Assembly: GCA_937892955.1 (NCBI GenBank)
Contig: CALBKH010000084.1
Span: 119,535-183,534 of the forward strand
DNA: 64,000 nucleotides
Source: an uncultured Alphaproteobacteria bacterium
Lineage (GTDB): Bacteria > Pseudomonadota > Alphaproteobacteria > Rhizobiales > Ancalomicrobiaceae
Direction of reading: 5' to 3'
Positions within the stretch are counted from its first letter, which is position 1; each line of letters starts with the position of its first letter. The notes under the pieces were generated by a model. That model had not been told where the DNA came from, did not search any database, and saw only the letters and a list, made by a program, of their open reading frames with translations. Shown in pieces: positions 19,813-28,458 of the stretch. A program made the translations under genes and the position numbers.

Positions 19813-21432
19813 ATGAACGCCAACGTCCGCCGCCTCGCCCGATCGGCTCTCCTGATCCTGGCGTTCCTCTCCGCCCTGCCCCTCCTCGGGGCGACCGCGA
19901 AGGCCCAGGACATCTCCGCGGCGATGGCCAAGTTCACCGCCGACAGCTATTCCGACACCGTCGCCGCGATCGGCGAAGTGGCGTCGAGCGGTCACCCGCG
20001 CGCCGCCGCGATCGTCCAGGCGATCCAGGACGGCAAGCTCGAATTCGACACCGCGTCGAAGACCGTCGCCATCCGCACCGCCACCGGCGTCGTCGACGCC
20101 GCGACCGGCGACGCCCTCGCGACGCCGCCCGCCGGCCTCACGCCCGTCCGCGCCAACAACCGTGTCCGCTCCGTCCTCGCCGCCGCCCTCGGCTCGCTGA
20201 CCCTGATGTCGCCGAACCCGGCCAAGCGCCTCGAGGCGGCCGAAGCGGTGTTCAAGTCGCGCGATCAAGGCGCGCTCGCCACCATCGAAGCGGCGCTGGC
20301 CAAGGAGAGTGAGGCGCGCGTCCGTTCCGCCTTCGAGGCCGCCCGCGCCGCGATCGTCCTCCACAAGGCCGACGCCGGCGAGGATGCCCGCCTCGCTGCC
20401 GCCGCGGTCCTCAAGGCGCGCGGTGATCAGGATGCCGTCGCCACCCTGCGCGGCCTGCCCTCCGACACCCCGAAGCGCGTCAAGGACACAGCGGAAACCG
20501 CTGCGAAGGCGATCGAAACCTCGCTCGCCATGTGGGCCTCGGTGCAGAACGCCGTCTACGGCGTCTCGCTCGGCTCGGTGCTGCTGCTCGCCGCCATCGG
20601 CCTCGCCATCACCTTCGGCGTCATGGGCATCATCAACATGGCCCACGGCGAGATGGTCATGCTCGGCGCCTACACCACTTTCGTCGTGCAGGAGGTGATC
20701 CGCACCCACGCGCCGGGCCTCTTCGACTGGTCGCTCGCCATCGCCATCCCCCTCGCCTTCCTGGTTTCCGGCGCGGTCGGCGTGGTGCTGGAGCGCGGCA
20801 TCATCCGCTTCCTCTACGGTCGCCCGCTCGAGACCCTGCTCGCCACCTGGGGCGTGTCGCTGGTCCTGCAACAGACCGTGCGCTCGATCTTCGGCGCCAA
20901 CAACCGCGAGGTCGGCGCGCCGTCGTGGATGTCCGGCTCCTTCGAGCTCGGCAACATCACCATGACCTGGGGCCGGCTGTGGATCGTGGTCTTCGCGCTG
21001 GCGGTCTTCGTCGGGCTGATCCTCATCCTCAAGAAGACTCCCGCCGGCCTGCAGATGCGCGCCGTCACCCAGAACCGCGCCATGGCCTCGGCGATGGGCA
21101 TCCGCACGCCCTTCGTCGACGCCCTGACCTTCGGGCTCGGCTGCGGCATCGCCGGCATCGCCGGCGTGGCGCTCTCCCAGATCGACAACGTCTCGCCCAA
21201 CCTCGGCCAGAGCTACATCATCGACAGTTTCATGGTCGTGGTCTTCGGCGGTGTCGGCAATCTCTGGGGTACGCTCGTCGGCGCGCTGACGCTCGGCGTC
21301 GTCAACAAGTTCCTGGAGCCCTTCGCCGGTGCCGTCCTCGGCAAGATCCTGGTGCTGGTCTTCATCATCCTCTTCATCCAGAAGCGTCCCAGGGGCCTCT
21401 TCGCCCTCAAGGGCCGGGCGGTGGAATCATGA
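19813..21432 (+). CDS. urtB: Urea ABC transporter permease UrtB
   Basis: A 539-residue inner-membrane permease. It has a signal-like N-terminal hydrophobic segment ending near TAKAQD, then about 200 residues of hydrophilic helical region (HEAT-like Ala-rich repeats) that is normal for UrtB, then a LivH-like domain with about eight helices from about 245. Segments include GLAITFGVMGIINMAHGEMVMLGAYT, LLATWGVSLVLQQTVRSIFGANNREV and VVVFGGVGNLWGTLVGAL. The ATG at 19813 is the start; upstream in-frame sequence lies in the repeat. Its end overlaps urtC by 4 nt (ATGA), showing translational coupling. Confidence 0.95.
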   Translation: MNANVRRLARSALLILAFLSALPLLGATAKAQDISAAMAKFTADSYSDTVAAIGEVASSGHPRAAAIVQAIQDGKLEFDTASKTVAIRTATGVVDAATGDALATPPAGLTPVRANNRVRSVLAAALGSLTLMSPNPAKRLEAAEAVFKSRDQGALATIEAALAKESEARVRSAFEAARAAIVLHKADAGEDARLAAAAVLKARGDQDAVATLRGLPSDTPKRVKDTAETAAKAIETSLAMWASVQNAVYGVSLGSVLLLAAIGLAITFGVMGIINMAHGEMVMLGAYTTFVVQEVIRTHAPGLFDWSLAIAIPLAFLVSGAVGVVLERGIIRFLYGRPLETLLATWGVSLVLQQTVRSIFGANNREVGAPSWMSGSFELGNITMTWGRLWIVVFALAVFVGLILILKKTPAGLQMRAVTQNRAMASAMGIRTPFVDALTFGLGCGIAGIAGVALSQIDNVSPNLGQSYIIDSFMVVVFGGVGNLWGTLVGALTLGVVNKFLEPFAGAVLGKILVLVFIILFIQKRPRGLFALKGRAVES

Positions 21433-22562
21433 TCGGCTATTTCCTCAAGAACGGCCTCGACGCCCGGGTGCGCCTCGCCCTCGTCGTCATCCTCGCCATC
21501 GCGGTCCTCGTCCCGGCCTCGAACCTCCTGCTGCCGGAGAGTTCGCCCTTCCACGTGCCGACCTATCTGGTCACCCTCTTCGGCAAATACGCCACCTACG
21601 CGGTGTTGGCGTTGGCGCTCGATCTGGTGTGGGGCTACTGCGGGATCCTCTCCCTCGGCCACGGCGCCTTCTTCGCCCTCGGCGGCTACGCCATGGGCAT
21701 GTACCTGATGCGCCAGATCGGCACCCGCGGCGTCTACGGCGATCCCGTCCTGCCCGACTTCATGGTGTTCCTGAACTGGAAGGAACTGCCCTGGTACTGG
21801 TACGGCTTCGACCACTTCGCCTTCGCGATGATCATGGTCGTGCTCGTCCCCGGCATTCTCGCCTTCGTCTTCGGCTGGTTCGCCTTCCGCAGCCGCGTCA
21901 CCGGCGTCTATCTGTCGATCATCACCCAGGCGCTGACCTACGCCCTGCTCCTCGCCTTCTTCCGCAACGACATGGGCTTCGGCGGCAACAACGGCCTCAC
22001 CGACTTCAAGGACATCCTCGGCTTCAACGTCCAGGCCGACGGCACCCGCGCCGCGCTGTTCGCCCTGTCGTGCCTCTTGGTGGCGCTCGGCCTCGTCCTC
22101 GCCGCGGCGATCGTCAATTCCAAGCTCGGCAAGGTGCTCGTCGCCATTCGCGACGCCGAGAGCCGCACCCGCTTCATCGGCTACCGGGTCGCCACCTACA
22201 AGACCTTCGTCTTCACCGTGTCGGCGATGCTCGCCGGTCTCGCCGGCGCCCTCTACGTGCCGCAGGTCGGCATCATCAACCCCTCGGAATTCTCGCCCGC
22301 CAACTCGATCGAAGCGGTGATCTGGGTGGCGGTGGGCGGCCGCGGCACCCTGGTCGGTGCGGTCGTCGGCGCCGTCGCCGTCAACTGGGGCAAGACCTGG
22401 TTCACCGGCGTGCTGCCCTCGTTCTGGCTCTTCGCCCTCGGCGGCCTCTTCGTCCTCGTCACCCTGTTCCTGCCCAAGGGCATCGTCGGGACCTGGTCGG
22501 AATGGCGAGCGAAGCGCAAGGCGACCCCGCCGAGCGACGCGGCGCCGGCACCGGCGGAGTGA
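21429..22562 (+). CDS. urtC: Urea ABC transporter permease UrtC
   Basis: A 377-residue LivM-like permease with eight or nine helices, pairing with UrtB. Diagnostic stretches are ALDLVWGYCGILSLGHGAFFALGGYAMGMYL, FGGNNGLTDFKDILGF and IWVAVGGRGTLVGAVVGA. The start lies in the ATGA overlap with urtB. The C-terminus is a short charged, Pro/Ala-rich tail. A long inverted repeat separates it from urtD. Confidence 0.95.
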   Translation: MIGYFLKNGLDARVRLALVVILAIAVLVPASNLLLPESSPFHVPTYLVTLFGKYATYAVLALALDLVWGYCGILSLGHGAFFALGGYAMGMYLMRQIGTRGVYGDPVLPDFMVFLNWKELPWYWYGFDHFAFAMIMVVLVPGILAFVFGWFAFRSRVTGVYLSIITQALTYALLLAFFRNDMGFGGNNGLTDFKDILGFNVQADGTRAALFALSCLLVALGLVLAAAIVNSKLGKVLVAIRDAESRTRFIGYRVATYKTFVFTVSAMLAGLAGALYVPQVGIINPSEFSPANSIEAVIWVAVGGRGTLVGAVVGAVAVNWGKTWFTGVLPSFWLFALGGLFVLVTLFLPKGIVGTWSEWRAKRKATPPSDAAPAPAE

Positions 22563-22605
22563 ACGAGATGGCGAGACTCGTCTCCAACTACCGCCGTGCC
22601 GTGAG

Positions 22606-22770
22606 GCTCCCCCCCTCCCTGGCCCTCCCCCTCCAGGGGGGAGGGAAAGCGAGAAGCACGGCCACCAATCTGCTCGAGCGCCGCTCTCGCGGCCCGGCCC
22701 TTCGATCCGAAGGTCCTCTCCCCAACGTCCCCTCCCCCCTGGAGGGGGAGGGACAGGGAGGGGGGGCTCG
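22606..22770. repeat. Inverted-repeat element between urtC and urtD, CCCTCCCT family
   Basis: The left arm (about 22606-22648: CCCCCCCTCCCTGGCCCTCC, then CCCTCCAGGGGGGAGGG) and right arm (about 22729-22770) are near-exact inverse copies around about 80 bp. Almost the same pair lies between urtD and urtE. The arms are C/G tracts with internal small hairpins. It fills most of the 265 bp gap. Confidence 0.75.
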
Positions 22771-22827
22771 GCCTCGTCTCTCTCGCGACCACCATCGCCG
22801 TCGTTCCCCCACGCCCAGGAGCACGCC

Positions 22828-23589
<762 letters not shown>

Positions 23590-23624
23590 GGTTCGGCAGG
23601 GCCCGCTCGGCGATCTGCCGCGAG

Positions 23625-23800
23625 GCCGCCCCCCCTCCCTGTCCCTCCCCCTCCGGGGGGAGGGACGATGGGGAGGCGCGGTCATCCCAGGCAGACCCTC
23701 ATTCGCAGCATCGCCGCGACCGAGACGGAAAAGATGGTGGGCCGACGCCGCCATGACCATTCCCTCCCCCCTCGAGGGGGAGGGCCAGGGAGGGGGGGCT
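23625..23800. repeat. Inverted-repeat element between urtD and urtE, CCCTCCCT family
   Basis: The left arm (about 23625-23667) and right arm (about 23761-23800) are inverse copies with the same CCCTCCCTGTCCCTCCCCCT-type core as the element before urtD, enclosing a different central sequence of about 93 bp. It occupies most of the 288 bp gap. Confidence 0.75.
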
Positions 23801-23877
23801 GGACCTCCCCATGCGGCCGAAGGGCCGTCGAACCGCAGGAACGCCCGAGGCCCCGCCTCGCCACAGGAACGACGACG

Positions 23878-24573
23878 ATGCTGAAAGTCTCGAACATCGA
23901 TCTCCACTACGGCGCCGCCCAGGCGTTGCGCGGCGTCTCGGTCGAGGCGCACGTCGGCGAGATCTCCTGCGTGCTCGGCCGCAACGGCGTCGGCAAGACC
24001 TCGCTCCTGCGCGCCATCACCGGTCATCAGCCGATCACCGCCGGCTCGATCGAATGGGAAGGCCGCGACCTCGGCCGCTCGCCTCCCTACGATCGCGCCC
24101 GCCACGGCATCGCCTTCGTCCCCCAGGGTCGCGAGATCTTCCCGCTCTTGACGGTCGAGGAGAACCTGCAGACCGGCTTCGCCGCCCTGCCCCGCTCGGA
24201 ACGCTACGTCCCCGACGAGATCTTCGAACTCTTCCCCGTCCTCGGCGACATGTTGCGCCGGCGCGGCGGCGACCTTTCCGGCGGCCAACAGCAGCAACTC
24301 GCCATCGGCCGGGCTCTCGTCACCCGCCCACGCCTCCTCGTCCTCGACGAGCCGACCGAAGGCATCCAGCCGTCGATCATCAAGGACATCGGCCGCGCCC
24401 TCGAATATCTGCGCGGCAAGGGCACCATGGCGATCCTGCTGGTCGAGCAATATTTCGACTTCGCCCGCGAACTCGCCGACCGCTACGCCGTGCTCGACCG
24501 CGGCGAGGTGGTGATCGCCGGTACGAAGACGGAAGTCGACCCGGAAGAGGTCCGCAACCGCATCGCGGTTTGA
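23878..24573 (+). CDS. urtE: Urea ABC transporter ATPase UrtE
   Basis: A 231-residue LivF-type ATPase. Walker A GRNGVGKTS at 34-42, Q-loop in IAFVPQGREIFPLLTVEENL, signature LSGGQQQQLAIGR, Walker B LLVLDEPTEGIQPSI, switch His replaced by Gln in LLVEQYF as is usual in this family. The EGIQPSIIKDI segment is typical of UrtE. It is the last gene of the operon; urease genes do not follow in this window. A hairpin with a T-run lies about 50 bp after the stop. Confidence 0.95.
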   Translation: MLKVSNIDLHYGAAQALRGVSVEAHVGEISCVLGRNGVGKTSLLRAITGHQPITAGSIEWEGRDLGRSPPYDRARHGIAFVPQGREIFPLLTVEENLQTGFAALPRSERYVPDEIFELFPVLGDMLRRRGGDLSGGQQQQLAIGRALVTRPRLLVLDEPTEGIQPSIIKDIGRALEYLRGKGTMAILLVEQYFDFARELADRYAVLDRGEVVIAGTKTEVDPEEVRNRIAV

Positions 24574-24619
24574 GATCCGGCTCGCCGCCTCCCCGCCGAA
24601 CGCGGCCCCCGAACGTGGA

Positions 24620-24664
24620 ACGACCGCGGCGCGTCGATGGGCGCACCGCGGTCGTCGTCGTTTT
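24620..24664 (+). terminator. Intrinsic terminator of the urt operon
   Basis: ACGACCGCGG (24620-24629) pairs with CCGCGGTCGT (24646-24655), with further partial pairing in the loop, followed by CGTCG and TTTT at 24661-24664. Confidence 0.65.
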
Positions 24665-24679
24665 CGAAGGGGTCGTCGC

Positions 24680-25186
24680 TCAGTGCGGCATGATCACCGA
24701 GAACACCACGTGGCGCGGCTCCTTGCCGGCCGCCTTGGCCGCCGCCATCAGCGAGGTGTCGGGCGAGACGCCGGTGACGCCGACCCGCGCCAGACGGGCG
24801 TCGATCTCGGCCGGGGTGACCTTCAGCACCGGGGCGAGATCGGCGATGCGGGCGTTGCCGATCGCCTGGAACATCGCCACCTGCGGATTGCCACCGACGC
24901 CACCGAGTTCGAAGACGCCGGTCGCGGCGAAGCCGAGTGCGGCGACCAGCGAGACGCCGAGCGGCCAGATCAGCCAGCCGCGCTTCAGATAGCTCAGCAT
25001 CGGTTGCCAATTCTTCCACACGTGCAGCACGATGGGGACGATCAGCACCATGCTCAGCCACTCGTGCATGCCGCGGAAGGCGGCCGTACCGACATGGAAG
25101 AACAGGAAGACGCCGGAGACCAGCGATACCACGAAGAGGCCGGTGGTGAACGGCGTGGCGTAACGATTGACGTAGTCGCGGAACAT
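24680..25186 (-). CDS. DUF4405 family membrane protein
   Basis: A 168-residue protein from the ATG at 25186, preferred over an ATG four codons earlier because GAGG lies 6 nt upstream. It opens MFRDYVNRYATPFTTGLFVVSLVSG, followed by three further hydrophobic segments; His residues in FHVG, MHEW and LHVW sit within or beside helices as in cytochrome b-like heme ligands. This is the arrangement of DUF4405. The C-terminal half (LKVTPAEIDARLARVGV) is a soluble helical tail with SPDTSLMAAAKAAGKEP. Function unknown; heme binding is a possibility only. It is convergent with urtE. Confidence 0.75.
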   Translation of the reverse strand: MFRDYVNRYATPFTTGLFVVSLVSGVFLFFHVGTAAFRGMHEWLSMVLIVPIVLHVWKNWQPMLSYLKRGWLIWPLGVSLVAALGFAATGVFELGGVGGNPQVAMFQAIGNARIADLAPVLKVTPAEIDARLARVGVTGVSPDTSLMAAAKAAGKEPRHVVFSVIMPH

Positions 25187-25335
25187 GGCGGGCCTCATCT
25201 CGGGGTTCGGGCCTCTCCACGGCGGTCACGCCGCCGTGAAGTCGCTCTCTGGATTGGACCCGCCGCGACGAGAAGTCGAATGAACTCGCGGTAAGGTGGC
25301 GCGACGGCCGGGCGCCCGGCCCTCGATCCGACACG

Positions 25336-25366
25336 AAAAGACGCGCTGCCGAGGCCGGCAGCGCGT
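25336..25366 (-). terminator. Intrinsic terminator of the IalB-like gene
   Basis: Hairpin arms ACGCGCTGCCG (25341-25351) and CGGCAGCGCGT (25356-25366) with loop AGGC; reading leftward on the minus strand it is followed by CTTTTCG. It lies 30 bp after the stop of the IalB-family gene. Confidence 0.7.
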
Positions 25367-25395
25367 CCGAATGTCGCAGCCCCCGGAGGGGCGAA

Positions 25396-26178
25396 TCAGG
25401 GCTTCGGCGCTTCGCCGCCCTGCGGCTTCGGTGCCCCACCGTTCTGCAGTTTCTTGGCGGCCTCTTCGGCACGCTTCTGCAATTCCTGCTGCAACTGATC
25501 CTGGCTCTGCTGACCGGCGGACGGATCGACGCCGACGCTCTCCAGCGCCGCCTTGAAGGTGTCGAGGCGGAACGGATAGCCGGTCGGCTTCTGCTGCAGC
25601 GTCAGCGCGGTGACGACCAGAAGGTTGCCCTTCTTCAGGTCGCCGAAATTCTGATCGGTGAGATCGAAATCGCCGTAGCAGGCGTTGGGGAAGCAGATGC
25701 GGTACTTGACCTCGACCGGCTTGTTCTTGTCGATCATGACGCGCATGCCCGGCTGGACCAGAATGCCCGGCGGCACGGCGATGAGCAGCGTCTTCTTCGG
25801 CTCGCCCTCGGTGTCGCGCACCGCGACCGAGGCGATCAGCTCGCCGTTGGCGCCGCGCAGCTCCTTGGCGATCAGGCAGATGCTCTTACCCTCGGCATCC
25901 TTCTGGCAGATCTTCACCCACGGATAGGTGTCCTCCGGCACCGCCGGACCCTTCGCGTCCTTGCCGTTCGGGGCCGCCTGCGGCTTCGCCGCCGGCTTCT
26001 GCGGCGCGGCCGGCTTCTTCTCCGGCTTGGGCGCCAGTTGCACCGGCTTGCCGTCCTGGGCCGAGGCCGGCGCGCTGGCGAGGAGGAGAGCCGTGGACAG
26101 AGCGCCGGCGGCGAGGGCGGCGCCTTCGAGACCCTTCACGAGCGTCGGAGCCTTCGCGCGAATGTAGCTGACAACCAT
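25396..26178 (-). CDS. Invasion-associated locus B (IalB) family protein
   Basis: A 260-residue secreted or periplasmic protein. Signal peptide at 1-41 (hydrophobic ALAAGALSTALLLASAPASAQ), then a Pro/Ala/Lys-rich linker 43-80, then the IalB domain about 84-200 with paired cysteines (WVKICQKDAEGKSICLIAKEL; YRICFPNACYGDFDL), which suggests two disulfides, and a Gln-rich helical tail ending in Gly/Pro/Lys. IalB in Bartonella affects erythrocyte entry, but the family is widespread in free-living Hyphomicrobiales and its general role is unknown. A terminator follows. Confidence 0.85.
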   Translation of the reverse strand: MVVSYIRAKAPTLVKGLEGAALAAGALSTALLLASAPASAQDGKPVQLAPKPEKKPAAPQKPAAKPQAAPNGKDAKGPAVPEDTYPWVKICQKDAEGKSICLIAKELRGANGELIASVAVRDTEGEPKKTLLIAVPPGILVQPGMRVMIDKNKPVEVKYRICFPNACYGDFDLTDQNFGDLKKGNLLVVTALTLQQKPTGYPFRLDTFKAALESVGVDPSAGQQSQDQLQQELQKRAEEAAKKLQNGGAPKPQGGEAPKP

Positions 26179-26589
26179 GGAATCCCGATCCTCGAACAGG
26201 GCCGCCTCCGAATCTCCGCGCGGCCTCCCGCCCGGTCGAACTCGAAGGTCGACGAATACCGCTCACCTCTCCGGCGACGCATCCGGCGCAACCGATCGCC
26301 GATCGACCGCGACGACCGACCGCGACGACCGACCGCGACGACCGACCGCGACGACCGACCACCGCGCCTGCGAAGCATCTCGCGGAGCCCGGCGTCGGGA
26401 TGACGGCAGAACACGGCGAAACCGTGTCGCCACCTCCGGCGCCGCTCGATCCATAGCCTCTCGCCCTCCGGATTTCCAGCCGGTCGACGCAGCTCTTTCG
26501 CCGTCGCGCCTCGATCTCGCGCCCCGCTCCCGGGACGCGGCCGCGACCGTGGTAGCATCCGCCGCAGAATCAGGAGGAACCTCGAGCCC
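26179..26589. other. Intergenic region with 13-bp tandem repeat
   Basis: This 411 bp divergent gap serves the IalB-like gene and the solute-binding protein gene. A tandem repeat lies at 26308-26359. AGGAGGAA at 26571-26578 is the ribosome binding site of the gene at 26590. No small gene seen. Confidence 0.5.
26308..26359. repeat. Tandem repeat, four exact copies of a 13-bp unit
   Basis: CGCGACGACCGAC is repeated head-to-tail four times without change (26308, 26321, 26334, 26347), with partial continuation on both sides. A variable-number tandem repeat in a divergent promoter region could differ between strains; spacing is far too short for CRISPR. Confidence 0.85.
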
Positions 26590-28458
26590 GTGTCCGTCGC
26601 CTGCGCGACCCCCGAACCGAAGCCGACCGAGCGCCGACACCTCGCCGGCGCCCTCGCGGTCGCCTGCCTCGTCGCGACGGCGGCGATGCCGGTCGACGCG
26701 GCGAAGGCCGAGCCGCGCCCGGCGATCGCCATGCACGGTACGCCGCTCTATCCGCCCGACTTCGACCACTTCGCCTACGCCGATCCGAAAGCGCCGAAGG
26801 GCGGCCGCATCACCATGGGTGTCCAGGGCACCTTCGATCAGTTGAACCCCTTCGTGGTCAAGGGCAACGCCGCGGTCGGCATGCGTGAGGGCTCGGGCGG
26901 CACCAACGTCTACGAGAGCCTGATGGAGCGCTCCTACGACGAGCCCTTCTCGCTCTACGGCCTCCTCGCCGAGACGATCGACGTCGCCACCGATGGCCGT
27001 TCGGTGGAGTTTCGCCTGCGCCCCGCCGCCCGCTTCTCCGATCGCAGGCCGGTCACGCCCGAGGACGTGATCTTCAGCCTCGAGACCCTGCGCGAGAAGG
27101 GCCTGCCCTACATGCGGTCGAACTACCGCGACGTGACGAAGGTCGAGAAGACCGGCGACCACGCGGTGCGTTTCACCTTCGTCGACGCGCAGAACCCCGA
27201 GCTGCCGCTGATCCTCGCTCTGATGCCGATCCTGCCGGCCCATGCCTGGAAGGATCGCGACTTCGAAAAGACGACGCTCGAGCCGCCGATCGGCTCCGGC
27301 CCCTATGTCGTCACCCGCGCCGAGCCGGGCGCCCTGCTCGAACTCGCCCGCGATCCCGACTACTGGGGCCGCGATCTCGCCGTTCGCCGCGGCCTCTACA
27401 ACGCCGACACGCTGCGCTACGAGTATTATCGCGACAACAATTCGCTGTTCGAGGCCTTCAAGAAGGGCCTGATCGACATCCTCGCCGAGAGCGATCCGGC
27501 GCGCTGGTCGCAGAACTACGATTTCCCCGCCGTCGCCGAAGGGCGCGTGAAGAAGGAAGCCTTCGTCACCACCCTACCCAAGGGCATGACCGGCTTCGTC
27601 CTCAACACGCGACGGCCGATCTTCGCCGATGTCCGCGTGCGCGAGGCGCTGATCCGCCTCTACGATTTCGATTGGGCCAACAAGAACCTCTACTTCGGCC
27701 TCTACGAGCGCCAGAAGGGCTATTTCGACGGCTCCGAGCTCTCCTATTTCGGCCATCCCGCCGACGCCCGCGAGAAGGCGCTCCTCGCCCCCTTCCCCGG
27801 CGCCGTGCGCGACGACGTCGCCGCCGGCACCTGGGGACCGCCGGTCACCGACGCCTCCGGGCGCGACCGCGCCGTGCTCAAGGGCGCCTTCGATCTGCTG
27901 CGCGCCGCCGGTTGGCGAATCGACGGCGGCAAGCTGGTGAACGCGAAGACCCGCGAACCGCTCTCCTTCGAGATCCTGGTGGCGGTGCGCGAGCACGAGC
28001 GCCTCGCCATCGCCTATCAGCGCACCCTCGCCGTTCTCGGCATCGAGGCGCGCATCCGCACCGTCGACGCGGCCCAGTACGAGATGCGGCGCAAGACGTA
28101 CGATTTCGACATGACCATGTGGTCGTGGGGCGCCTCCGCCTCGCCGGGCAACGAGCAGATCAATCGCTGGACCGCCCGTGCGGCGGCGACCGAAGGTTCG
28201 CTCAACCTGCCGGGCGTCGCCTCTCCCGCCGTCGACGCGGTCGTCGACGCGTTGATCGCCTCGCGCAGCCGCGAGGATCTGGTGGCCGCCGCGCGCGCCC
28301 TCGATCGCCTGCTCGTCTCCGGCTTCTACGTCGTGCCGCTCTTCCATGCGCCGGCGCAATGGGTGGCGCATTGGACACGAATCGAACATCCGTCCACCAT
28401 GCCGAAATGGGGATGGACACTACCGGCCTGGTGGGTGGCCGACGGGGGGAAGGAATGA
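26590..28458 (+). CDS. Peptide/oligopeptide-type ABC transporter solute-binding protein (SBP family 5, YejA-like)
   Basis: A 622-residue periplasmic protein from a GTG at 26590 with AGGAGGAA 11 nt upstream. Signal region about 15-41 starts with Arg-Arg (ERRHLAGALAVACL). Family 5 features: HGTPLYPPDFDHFAYADPKAPKGG, RLRPAARFSDRRPVTPEDVIFSLETL, PPIGSGPYVV and DPDYWGRDLAV. Close resemblance is to YejA, which binds peptides and microcin C. No permease or ATPase genes adjoin it; instead the next gene overlaps it by 4 nt (ATGA) and encodes a degenerate adenylate-forming protein. Either it works with a transporter encoded elsewhere or the pair has a separate role. Confidence 0.88.
   Translation: MSVACATPEPKPTERRHLAGALAVACLVATAAMPVDAAKAEPRPAIAMHGTPLYPPDFDHFAYADPKAPKGGRITMGVQGTFDQLNPFVVKGNAAVGMREGSGGTNVYESLMERSYDEPFSLYGLLAETIDVATDGRSVEFRLRPAARFSDRRPVTPEDVIFSLETLREKGLPYMRSNYRDVTKVEKTGDHAVRFTFVDAQNPELPLILALMPILPAHAWKDRDFEKTTLEPPIGSGPYVVTRAEPGALLELARDPDYWGRDLAVRRGLYNADTLRYEYYRDNNSLFEAFKKGLIDILAESDPARWSQNYDFPAVAEGRVKKEAFVTTLPKGMTGFVLNTRRPIFADVRVREALIRLYDFDWANKNLYFGLYERQKGYFDGSELSYFGHPADAREKALLAPFPGAVRDDVAAGTWGPPVTDASGRDRAVLKGAFDLLRAAGWRIDGGKLVNAKTREPLSFEILVAVREHERLAIAYQRTLAVLGIEARIRTVDAAQYEMRRKTYDFDMTMWSWGASASPGNEQINRWTARAAATEGSLNLPGVASPAVDAVVDALIASRSREDLVAAARALDRLLVSGFYVVPLFHAPAQWVAHWTRIEHPSTMPKWGWTLPAWWVADGGKE

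Noticed and set aside
24574..25395. Urease genes downstream of urtE
   Set aside because: The next genes are a DUF4405 protein and an IalB-family protein on the opposite strand; no ure gene is in the window.
26308..26359. CRISPR array
   Set aside because: The repeat unit is 13 bp and strictly contiguous with no spacers; no cas genes are present.
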